From: a virus | Reading direction: 5' to 3' (one strand) | DNA length: 29,473 bases | IMG/VR virus record: IMGVR_UViG_3300020477_000093 | Coordinates: 1 to 29,473 of that record | Shown: piece by piece, positions 7,949 through 14,495 of the stretch | Layout: each line of letters starts with the position of its first letter | Numbering within the stretch: the first letter of the stretch is position 1 | Translations under genes and position numbers: made by a program | Notes under the pieces: generated by a model | Databases searched by the model: none | Told to the model about the DNA's origin: nothing | What the model saw: the letters and a program-made list of their open reading frames with translations, nothing else

Positions 7949-8436
7949 GGGAAATTCTAGTAAAGGATAATTATCTAGATATCGAAGATTTTGAGGTTAT
8001 CCGAGATACAATGTCCACAGATATGTTTCCTTGGTTTTTCAATGAGGAGAAGATTTATAATGTAACCGAAAATACTCTTTTCAATTATCAATTTACCCAT
8101 ACCTTTTATCACGAAGACGAAAGAAAATCCCACCATTTTAATATTCTTCATCCTTTACTGGAAAAACTGGAACCGAAGAAGTTGATAAGAATTAAAGCTA
8201 ATCTGAATCCAATCTCTCATAAGCTGATAGAATTTGAATCTCATACAGATCAAGAATACGAGTGTAATGGAGCAATATACTATATAAATGGGAACAATGG
8301 ATACACGAGATTCGGAGATGAGAAAATACAATCAAAAGAAAATCGAATAGTATTTTTTGGAGCGGAGATGATTCATACAGGAACCAATTCTACCGATTGT
8401 AAGAATAGGATGGTTATTAATTTTAACTATTTTTAG
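7945..8436 (+). CDS. 2OG-Fe(II) oxygenase-like protein
   Basis: 163 residues. The pattern fits a compact prolyl-hydroxylase-type 2-oxoglutarate/Fe(II) dioxygenase: HTD at 100-102 (H-x-D metal pair), NNGYTRFG at 117-124, ENRIVFFGAEMIHTG with the distal H144, and R155 in NRMVINFNYF for 2-oxoglutarate. The N-terminus (LVKDNYLDIEDFEVIRD) is also typical. Such genes are common in marine T4-like phages; substrates are mostly unknown. The start is TTG overlapping the previous stop (TTGA); no in-frame ATG lies near enough to keep the conserved N-terminus. It could modify a sugar or protein made by the cassette (inference). Confidence 0.7.
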   Translation: MREILVKDNYLDIEDFEVIRDTMSTDMFPWFFNEEKIYNVTENTLFNYQFTHTFYHEDERKSHHFNILHPLLEKLEPKKLIRIKANLNPISHKLIEFESHTDQEYECNGAIYYINGNNGYTRFGDEKIQSKENRIVFFGAEMIHTGTNSTDCKNRMVINFNYF

Positions 8437-8440
8437 TTAA

Positions 8441-8469
8441 ATCCATATTTATCCTGGATCTTTCTTTTT
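8441..8469 (+). terminator. Weak terminator-like hairpin between convergent genes
   Basis: ATCCA (8441-8445) pairs with TGGAT (8455-8459), followed by CTTTCTTTTT. It lies just past the stop of the oxygenase and overlaps the stop of the opposing gene. The stem has only 5 bp, so it is weak. Confidence 0.3.
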
Positions 8470-8646
8470 AAGTTCTTTTTTGAAATTGTCAATCATTCCT
8501 AAGATTGTTTCATATTCCTCTAATTCTCGGCTTAATTCATTATTACATCCGATAAGATAGTCAATACGTTTTCCGTACTTTTCTTCCATCTTTCTCTCAA
8601 TTTCAATCTCAAGACCTTTCTTCCACACAAGTTCGGCTAGATTCAT
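8449..8646 (-). CDS. Small charged coiled-coil protein
   Basis: 65 residues, very rich in Glu and Lys (KGLEIEIERKMEEKYGKR, then ELSRELEEYETIL), almost certainly helical and probably a coiled coil. No family recognised. It overlaps the start of the upstream minus-strand gene by 4 nt, so the two form a coupled pair. It converges on the oxygenase gene. Confidence 0.6.
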   Translation of the reverse strand: MNLAELVWKKGLEIEIERKMEEKYGKRIDYLIGCNNELSRELEEYETILGMIDNFKKELKKKDPG

Positions 8647-8873
8647 AGCATTTCTTCATTTTCCAATAATTTTGTGAGAATAAGATGCTTCATTTCCTCA
8701 TAATCCTTATCAAATTCTGCCGTTGCTGGATCACCGTGCATTACAAAGGTGTGAGACTCTATAGGAAATCTCTCCCGTTTGATTACATAGAAATCTGACA
8801 GTATTTTATCTAAAACTTCAGAATATCGCTTGTAACGGCGTTGATGAAAAGGGACATAGTCTTTTTCTTCCAT
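8643..8873 (-). CDS. Small hypothetical protein, first of a minus-strand pair
   Basis: 76 residues, no recognisable family. The RBS AAGGTGAT lies immediately upstream of its ATG on the minus strand. A T4-type late -10 box (minus-strand TATAAATA at 8930-8923) lies about 50 nt upstream. It is translationally coupled to the next gene by a 4-nt overlap. These are the only minus-strand genes seen in the window. Confidence 0.65.
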   Translation of the reverse strand: MEEKDYVPFHQRRYKRYSEVLDKILSDFYVIKRERFPIESHTFVMHGDPATAEFDKDYEEMKHLILTKLLENEEML

Positions 8874-8886
8874 ATCACCTTTATTA

Positions 8887-8894
8887 TATAAATA
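8887..8894 (+). promoter_or_regulatory. T4-type late promoter box
   Basis: Exact TATAAATA in the intergenic region upstream of the holin-like gene. The predicted start is near 8900. It would be recognised by the gp55-type sigma encoded at 26658. Confidence 0.6.
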
Positions 8895-8922
8895 GTTAAA
8901 ACACGTTTTCGTTTCTGTTTAT

Positions 8923-8930
8923 TATTTATA
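8923..8930 (-). promoter_or_regulatory. T4-type late promoter box for the minus-strand pair
   Basis: Exact TATAAATA read on the minus strand. The predicted start is near 8917, about 44 nt before the ATG at 8873. It points toward the plus-strand box at 8887. Confidence 0.6.
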
Positions 8931-8966
8931 CGCTTAAAGTGAACTGATTCCAGAAACGGAAAATCA

Positions 8967-8974
8967 CATAAATA
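8967..8974 (+). promoter_or_regulatory. Near-consensus late promoter box
   Basis: CATAAATA, one mismatch from the late box, about 20 nt before the holin-like ATG at 8995. This leaves a short leader containing AATAAGGG. Confidence 0.45.
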
Positions 8975-8994
8975 ACTATAGGAATAAGGGTACA

Positions 8995-9318
8995 ATGGAA
9001 ACTTTACTAGCAATATTTGGTGCAAAATGGTGTTGTGTATTTGCATCCACAGCTGGTGGAATAACTAATGGATTGGTTCACACTTGGATTGGATGGAAAG
9101 GCGAATTAAAAAATGTCGCATTGGCGGCTGCGGCAGGTTGGATAGCCGCAGAATTTTTTATACCAGCTTTAATGGAACAATTTGAATTTGGTCCATACAC
9201 GGCATTAGCAATAGCGTTTATGATAGGATATATGGGGATCAGAGTGCTTCCTCATTTGGAGAAGAAAATTGTCAAAAAAGTCGATAATGCTATAGATAAA
9301 ATTGGCAATGACAAATAA
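8995..9318 (+). CDS. Small multi-pass membrane protein, possible holin
   Basis: 107 residues with three hydrophobic stretches: about 3-28 (with a CC pair), 40-58 (VALAAAAGWIAAEFFIPAL) and 67-85. A basic, amphipathic C-terminal tail follows (LEKKIVKKVDNAIDKIG). The size, topology and charged tail fit a phage holin, which forms the inner-membrane lesion that frees the endolysin. No lysin is in the window, so the call rests on topology only. It is the first gene before the neck genes and has late promoter boxes upstream. Small membrane proteins with other roles cannot be excluded. Confidence 0.5.
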   Translation: METLLAIFGAKWCCVFASTAGGITNGLVHTWIGWKGELKNVALAAAAGWIAAEFFIPALMEQFEFGPYTALAIAFMIGYMGIRVLPHLEKKIVKKVDNAIDKIGNDK

Positions 9319-9333
9319 AGAAAAAAGGTTGTA

Positions 9334-10077
9334 ATGGCTAAATTACAAACAATAGATGAATTGAGGGATTATGCGTATCGAAAACTTGGAGCTCCGAAGA
9401 TTGAGATCCAAGTGGACGATTCTCAAGCATATGACAGAATAGATGATGCTCTCCAATTATTTGTGGAGCGACATTTTGATGGAGCTGAAGAGAAATTCAT
9501 AACAATTGAATTTACCGCGGCTGACGAAACAAACGAATATTTAACCTTGTCGGATGATATCGTGGCAGTAACACGAATCTACGAACCGGGGAGATATAGT
9601 TCTGAAGCAATGTCTGATGTTCGCTACAGAATTATGTTTGATGAAATGTTCGATATGACCAAAGTCAATATGCAGTTTTTTGAGATAACGATGGAACATC
9701 TTGAAATGATCCAAAGTTATTTCAGACTAGACAGAACCTTCACATTTAATAAGGCTAGTCATAGGCTTTATTCACATTCAGGAAAGATCATAGAAGGAAA
9801 TAAAATTCTTATCCGAGCCTGGCAAGCAGTTAGACCTGATGAATCAAACGGCTATGCTGTGGATATATTTAATGACGAATGGATTAAAAAGTACGCCACT
9901 GCTCAAATTAAACAGCAATGGGGTGCTAATATGAAACAATTTGACGGAATGCCTCTTCCTGGTGGAATCACCATTAATGGGCAACAAGTTTGGGATGAAG
10001 CTAAAGAAGAGATAGATAAACTCGAAGAAGAATTTTCCCTTAACTACGAACTTCCAGTAAACTTTATAGTGGGGTAA
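9334..10077 (+). CDS. gp13: Neck protein gp13
   Basis: 247 residues. The start LQTIDELRDYAYRKLGAPKIEIQVDD, the block YDRIDDALQLFVERHFDG, and the C-terminal QQVWDEAKEEIDKLEEEF match the gp13 head-completion/neck protein of T4-like phages. With gp14 it forms the collar that closes the packaged head and receives the tail. Directly followed by gp14 and gp15, the conserved order. The RBS AAAGGT lies before the ATG. Confidence 0.9.
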   Translation: MAKLQTIDELRDYAYRKLGAPKIEIQVDDSQAYDRIDDALQLFVERHFDGAEEKFITIEFTAADETNEYLTLSDDIVAVTRIYEPGRYSSEAMSDVRYRIMFDEMFDMTKVNMQFFEITMEHLEMIQSYFRLDRTFTFNKASHRLYSHSGKIIEGNKILIRAWQAVRPDESNGYAVDIFNDEWIKKYATAQIKQQWGANMKQFDGMPLPGGITINGQQVWDEAKEEIDKLEEEFSLNYELPVNFIVG

Positions 10078-10081
10078 TCTT

Positions 10082-10693
10082 GTGGGAATGTTTGACAATA
10101 TGTCTAAGTCACCTATCATCCAAGATATGGTGGAAGAGGTTGTCGAAGTTATAGGTTTTCAAGCTAAATACCTTCCTCGCAAATACAGTACGGCTCTTGA
10201 TCCTATCTTCGGAGAGGACCCATCGAGCAAATTTGATACTGTATGGACATTGCAAATTCTTATTGATGAATATCAAGAATACGGAGATGTAGGAGATTTC
10301 TACGGTAAATTTGGTATAAGTGTAACCGATGAAATGAAGGTTACTTTCACTAAGAAATCTTTTGCCGAACAGACAGCCGCCACGGATGATGATACACCGA
10401 TTGCTGGTGATTTGTTATACTTCACGGATGCAGAAGCATTATTTGAAGTTACTTTTGTAGGAAATGATAGCACGTTTTATCCATCACCAGAAGGTCCTGC
10501 ACACGTTTGGACATTAACTCTTAAACCTTGGGAATACGGTGGAGAAGATATTGATGTGGCTGATGCAGAAATAACCGCATTAGAAACAGAAATTGAAACG
10601 GCTGTAACTAATGAATTAGCAACTCCTGATTGGGATAGTATGGATGATGATATTCTTGATCTATCAGAAATGAATCCGTTTGGAAGTACATAA
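10082..10693 (+). CDS. gp14: Neck protein gp14
   Basis: 203 residues. Recognised by QAKYLPRKYSTALDPIFGED, SSKFDTVWTLQILIDEYQEYGD and FYGKFGISVTDEMKVTFTKKSF, hallmarks of gp14, the second head-completion/neck protein. GTG is the likely start: GGGG at 10071-10074 is 7 nt upstream, while the in-frame ATG at 10088 is 13 nt away. The acidic C-terminus (MDDDILDLSEMNPFG) is also typical. Confidence 0.9.
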   Translation: MGMFDNMSKSPIIQDMVEEVVEVIGFQAKYLPRKYSTALDPIFGEDPSSKFDTVWTLQILIDEYQEYGDVGDFYGKFGISVTDEMKVTFTKKSFAEQTAATDDDTPIAGDLLYFTDAEALFEVTFVGNDSTFYPSPEGPAHVWTLTLKPWEYGGEDIDVADAEITALETEIETAVTNELATPDWDSMDDDILDLSEMNPFGST

Positions 10694-10703
10694 GGAATAA
10701 ATT

Positions 10704-11396
10704 ATGTTAGGTACAACTTTTTATCACGGAACAACAAAAAAATTAATCATCGCCTTTGGATCAGTATTTAATAATATTCACGTTCAACGGAAGGAGTCTG
10801 ACGGTACACTTATAAAAGATATTCAAGTACCGCTTGCTTACGAATCCAGAAAGAAATATCTTGCACGATTGATTCAAGACGCCAAAAAGAACAAACAAGT
10901 TCCTCGTATGGGTTTTATCTTAACGGGATTACAGGCTGACTATTCACGGGCTGGGAATCAAATGAATCAGTATAAATTTACTTCGGCAGTACCCAATATG
11001 GGAACTGTTATGTATGCTCCCATTCCGTACAATTACACTTTTGCTCTTGATATTTACGTGGATTATATGGATGATGGACTTCAAATCATTGAACAGATTT
11101 TACCTTATTTTCAGCCCGATTTTAATATAGTAATCGAAGAGGTTCCTGAATTAGAGTTAAAAAGAGATATTCCCATTGAGTTGACTGGAATAAATATGGT
11201 AGATGAATTTGAGGGAGATTTTGCAGAACAAAGAATTGTCAACTGGCAACTAGACTTTGAAATTAAAGGCTGGCTTTATCCACCAATACGAGAACAAGGA
11301 GTGGTCAAAACTGTTACCACAAAATATTCTACTCCTGATATTATAGGAGATGACAAACAGCCAGAAGAAAAAGACTGGTTTGTGTTAAACGAGTAA
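10704..11396 (+). CDS. gp15: Tail terminator / sheath stabiliser gp15
   Basis: 230 residues. FYHGTTKKLIIAFGSVFNNIHVQR at the N-terminus, VPLAYESRKKYLARL, and PRMGFILTGLQADYSRAGNQ are characteristic of gp15, which caps the tail tube and contracted sheath and forms the connector to the neck. It sits third in the conserved 13-14-15 run. RBS AAGGAA lies before the ATG. Confidence 0.9.
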   Translation: MLGTTFYHGTTKKLIIAFGSVFNNIHVQRKESDGTLIKDIQVPLAYESRKKYLARLIQDAKKNKQVPRMGFILTGLQADYSRAGNQMNQYKFTSAVPNMGTVMYAPIPYNYTFALDIYVDYMDDGLQIIEQILPYFQPDFNIVIEEVPELELKRDIPIELTGINMVDEFEGDFAEQRIVNWQLDFEIKGWLYPPIREQGVVKTVTTKYSTPDIIGDDKQPEEKDWFVLNE

Positions 11397-11402
11397 AGTT
11401 AA

Positions 11403-11636
11403 ATGATTGATGTTAACAGATTTATCCTGTTACTGAAACAGACAAAGATTGTACCGGCTCCAGAGATAAACAAGGTAAAGACTGTACTTAAAAAACTTGA
11501 AAGAGGACAAAAATTGAATATTAAACAGATGGAAATTTTTCAAGATATAGCAACAAAAGCATCGGTAGATCCGATGACAAATAATCTGGCGATATTGTCT
11601 TTAACTAAGCAGGTCTTGAAAAGACAAATGAAATGA
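11403..11636 (+). CDS. Small hypothetical protein
   Basis: 77 residues, basic and probably all-helical (KQTKIVPAPEINKVKTVLKKLERG). No family recognised. It lies between gp15 and gp16 and overlaps the next start by ATGA, so it is part of the late operon. No clear Shine-Dalgarno; it probably depends on translation of gp15, which ends 6 nt upstream. Confidence 0.6.
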   Translation: MIDVNRFILLLKQTKIVPAPEINKVKTVLKKLERGQKLNIKQMEIFQDIATKASVDPMTNNLAILSLTKQVLKRQMK

Positions 11637-11854
11637 TTACTTTTAAAAAATACAATGAAATTGTTAATGGTATTGCGAAAAAGCTAAAAACCTCAAAAGA
11701 TAGTGCGGTTAATGCTCTTGTAAAAGCACAGGAAAAAGGAATGAATCCTTTGAAATGGCAGAAGCATTTGGCTATGTTGCAAACGTTTGTTCAAATAGTA
11801 GCACATTATGATGGAGATTATGAAAAAACCAAGAACAACGCAAAAAAGCATTAA
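11633..11854 (+). CDS. Small basic hypothetical protein
   Basis: 73 residues, lysine-rich and helical (NEIVNGIAKKLKTSKDSAVN). Starts on the ATGA overlap with the previous gene. Its end overlaps the 5' end of the terminase small subunit gene. No family recognised. Its position beside the terminase genes may point to a packaging accessory role, but nothing in the sequence shows it. Confidence 0.6.
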   Translation: MITFKKYNEIVNGIAKKLKTSKDSAVNALVKAQEKGMNPLKWQKHLAMLQTFVQIVAHYDGDYEKTKNNAKKH

Positions 11855-12338
11855 AGATAAGCTAGACGCGGAATTAGCGGTAGCCGAAGAAATTATTGGA
11901 GATTTTGAAGATGGTGAAATTTTCCCTCCAGTTGAAGAAAAACGAATTGTAAACACACGCCGAGAACGTGGGTTAGCACCACGTACGGCAATACAATCAA
12001 ATCCAGTTGAGGGAGACCTCAACAATGATTATCAATATGCTAGAGAGAATCTATATAATCTTATAGAAAGAGGAAATGATGCTCTTGAAGGTATTCTTGA
12101 ACTTGCAAAAGAAATGGAACATCCTAGAGCATATGAGGTAGCTAGCGGATTAATCAAAAATGTATCTGAAACAACAATGGAATTGTTGAAGATGCAGAAA
12201 GAATTAAAATCACTAAAAGAGGGTGAAGCCCCAAAAACAAACGTTAATAACCTTTATGTAGGCAGTACCGCCGAACTGCAAGAAATGCTAAAAGGAAAAA
12301 CCTTAGGTAATGGTGGACGTGATGATAAAGAAAGCTAA
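11808..12338 (+). CDS. gp16: Terminase small subunit gp16
   Basis: Up to 176 residues. The core block DYQYARENLYNLIERGNDALEGILELAKEMEHPRAYEVASGLIKNV (spanning about residues 64-110) is the signature of gp16, which forms a ring and regulates DNA packaging by gp17. The N-terminal 60 residues are charged and linker-like. The start is uncertain: ATG at 11808, 11811 or 11820 are possible. All overlap the previous gene. Immediately upstream of two small genes and then gp17. Confidence 0.85.
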   Translation: MMEIMKKPRTTQKSIKDKLDAELAVAEEIIGDFEDGEIFPPVEEKRIVNTRRERGLAPRTAIQSNPVEGDLNNDYQYARENLYNLIERGNDALEGILELAKEMEHPRAYEVASGLIKNVSETTMELLKMQKELKSLKEGEAPKTNVNNLYVGSTAELQEMLKGKTLGNGGRDDKES

Positions 12339-12489
12339 AGAATGGGTACTCGACAAAATGTTCGATGTCTTTGGAAAAGACAAGTCAGGAGATAAACTAT
12401 ACGAAACTCGATGGGTATGGTATCATACAGTCCTCGTAGTAGAACTTTTCATAATAATCATCCTTTTATTATACATAGCAATTCGATAG
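12322..12489 (+). CDS. Small single-pass membrane protein between gp16 and gp17
   Basis: 55 residues from the ATG at 12322 (GGTGGA 4-5 nt upstream); an in-frame GTG precedes it directly. Residues about 36-53 form a strong transmembrane helix (HTVLVVELFIIIILLLYIAI), preceded by a charged cytoplasmic segment with WVLDKMFDVFGKD. It overlaps the 3' end of gp16. No family recognised. Tail or packaging roles cannot be told from sequence. Confidence 0.6.
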   Translation: MIKKAKEWVLDKMFDVFGKDKSGDKLYETRWVWYHTVLVVELFIIIILLLYIAIR

Positions 12490-12506
12490 TCTTGCTATAA
12501 GAAATT

Positions 12507-12755
12507 ATGGCAAATATCGTAATCAAGAAATGGACAGTTGCTTCCGTACAGGTAGTATATCATATTCCAGATTATATACATATTCTTAATGAATTTGTAT
12601 GGCAGACTGAAGATCAAATACCAGAGTTTCCAAGAATTACCCAGTTTCTTGACTATTGGGATAAGAACATTGATGGACCAATAAAAGAAGCATATATCTA
12701 TGACCACGGTTCATCTCAAGTTAGACACGTGGACAGAAGATTTAAAATCAACTAA
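12507..12755 (+). CDS. Usg-like protein
   Basis: 82 residues. The core YHIPDYIHILNEFVWQTEDQ, then PEFPRITQFLDYWDKNIDGPI, matches the small Usg family known mainly from alphaproteobacteria (pattern Y-x-x-P-D, FxWQ, D, P-x-FP-x-L, FL-x-FW, DGP). The biochemical function of that family is not established. It is placed between the terminase subunit genes. There is only a weak Shine-Dalgarno (TAAGAA). The match is by eye to a short motif set. Confidence 0.6.
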   Translation: MANIVIKKWTVASVQVVYHIPDYIHILNEFVWQTEDQIPEFPRITQFLDYWDKNIDGPIKEAYIYDHGSSQVRHVDRRFKIN

Positions 12756-12763
12756 TTTATATT

Positions 12764-14338
12764 ATGACAAAAATTGCCTACCTAGGAAATCCCCTATTAA
12801 AAAGAATCAATGTTCCTCAGAATTATACTCAAGAAGAAATAGCCGAGTATATAAAATGCAGGGACGATCCAATTTATTTCATTAGAGAATATATCTACAT
12901 TGTCAACGTAGATAAAGGATTAATGAAATTTGATTTATATCCGTTTCAGGAAGAATTAATCAATGGTCTAGTTGATAACAGATTTAGTATAGTCAAATGT
13001 CCAAGACAGTCTGGAAAATCTCAGACAAGCCTTGCGTTTATGCTACATTATGTTTTATTTAACGACCAGAGAAACGTAGCAATTTTAGCTAATAAAGGGA
13101 TGACTGCAAGAGAATTGTTGGGTCGTCTTCAAATGGCTTATGAAAAACTTCCTATGTTCTTGCAACAAGGTGTATTGGAGTGGAACAAAGGTTCTATTCA
13201 TTTAGAAAACGGATCTAGAATTCTTGCATCTTCTACATCGGCAAGTACCATTCGAGGTTATGCTTTTAATCTGATTTTTCTAGATGAGTTTGCATTTATT
13301 CCACAAAATCTAGCAGAAGATTTTTTCAATTCTGTTTATCCTACCATATCATCTGGAGAAACTTCCCAAGTTATTATTGTTTCTACACCGAATGGTATGA
13401 ATCATTTTTATAAGATGTGGCAGAATGCAATAGATGAAAGATCGGAATATAAAGCGTTTGAAATCAATTGGTGGGATGTTCCTGGACGAGATGAAGCGTG
13501 GAAGAAACAAACAATTGCAAATACGAGTGAGGAGCAATTCAAACAGGAATTTGAAACTGAATTCCTAGGTAGTGCTGGTACTCTAATTGCTCCTGCAAAA
13601 ATTTCTTCACTTGCTATTAAAAATCCTCTTTCACGAAAAGATGGTCTGGACGTTTATGAAGAAACAATACAAAATAACAGATATTTTATAGCCGTAGATG
13701 TAGCAGAAGGACGTGGACAAGATTATTCAGCCTTTAGTGTAGTTGATATTACAGAAATGCCGTGGAAGCAGGTAGCAAAATATCATTCAAATACAATATC
13801 TCCTCTGCTCCTTCCTACTATCATCCACCAAGTCGCATCCGCATATAATAATGCTACAGTTTTAATTGAATCAAATGGTCCTGGAGCAGAAGTTTGTAAT
13901 ATTCTTCATTACGATCTGGAATATGAAAACTCAATTAATGAATCCGGGGTTCAATCAAAATTAGGAATCAAAATGACTAAGCGAGTTAAAGCGGTTGGTT
14001 GTTCTAATTTTAAAGACCTTATAGAAAATGATAAATTAATTATTAATGATTTAGAGACAATATCAGAAATATCTCAATTTGTTGAACGTGGTAAAAGCTG
14101 GAAAGCAGAAGATGGTGGAAATGATGATTTAGTTATGGCTCTTGTATTATTCTCGTGGTTTTCATCTCAAGAATTATTTAAGGAATTGAATAACGTAGAC
14201 TTGAGGACTAAATTATATGATGAACAAATGCAACAATACGAAGATGAATTGACTCCATTCGGATTTATCGATGATGGTCAAATGGAAGAAGATAAGTATA
14301 CGGTTGAAGGTGGAGAAGTCTGGCAGATTTATAATTAG
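12764..14338 (+). CDS. gp17: Terminase large subunit gp17
   Basis: 524 residues. The N-terminal ATPase has the adenine-contact YPFQEEL (59-65), Walker A CPRQSGKS (79-86), Walker B LIFLDE (170-175), and the coupling motif STPNG (207-211). The C-terminal RNase H-like nuclease has D312 in FIAVDVAEG and D320 in GQDYSAF, with a third acidic site in GNDDLVMAL. It drives ATP-dependent, headful packaging through the gp20 portal. The last 40 residues are acidic. There is no obvious Shine-Dalgarno before the ATG (AATTTATATT), 8 nt after the preceding stop. Confidence 0.95.
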   Translation: MTKIAYLGNPLLKRINVPQNYTQEEIAEYIKCRDDPIYFIREYIYIVNVDKGLMKFDLYPFQEELINGLVDNRFSIVKCPRQSGKSQTSLAFMLHYVLFNDQRNVAILANKGMTARELLGRLQMAYEKLPMFLQQGVLEWNKGSIHLENGSRILASSTSASTIRGYAFNLIFLDEFAFIPQNLAEDFFNSVYPTISSGETSQVIIVSTPNGMNHFYKMWQNAIDERSEYKAFEINWWDVPGRDEAWKKQTIANTSEEQFKQEFETEFLGSAGTLIAPAKISSLAIKNPLSRKDGLDVYEETIQNNRYFIAVDVAEGRGQDYSAFSVVDITEMPWKQVAKYHSNTISPLLLPTIIHQVASAYNNATVLIESNGPGAEVCNILHYDLEYENSINESGVQSKLGIKMTKRVKAVGCSNFKDLIENDKLIINDLETISEISQFVERGKSWKAEDGGNDDLVMALVLFSWFSSQELFKELNNVDLRTKLYDEQMQQYEDELTPFGFIDDGQMEEDKYTVEGGEVWQIYN

Positions 14339-14357
14339 GTGATGAAATTTATAAAAT

Positions 14358-14365
14358 TATAAATA
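14358..14365 (+). promoter_or_regulatory. T4-type late promoter for the tail sheath gene
   Basis: Exact TATAAATA, 130 nt before the gp18 ATG. The predicted transcript starts near 14371, directly at a short ATG frame (14372-14449, 25 codons). The rest of the 5' leader holds nothing else that I recognise, apart from the sheath RBS TAGGAG. Confidence 0.8.
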
Positions 14366-14495
14366 GTTACAATGGTAGAAGGAGATAGTCTTTTCCCTCG
14401 AACCTCATCGGAATTATCGCATAATAATTCAATAACGGTAAAACGATAGGGGTAAACCATAATTTGAACATCTATTTTAATATAGGAGAAAAACG

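Noticed and set aside
12700-12885. 61-codon frame bridging the Usg-like gene and gp17
   Set aside because: It overlaps both well-supported genes in another phase and has no recognisable protein.
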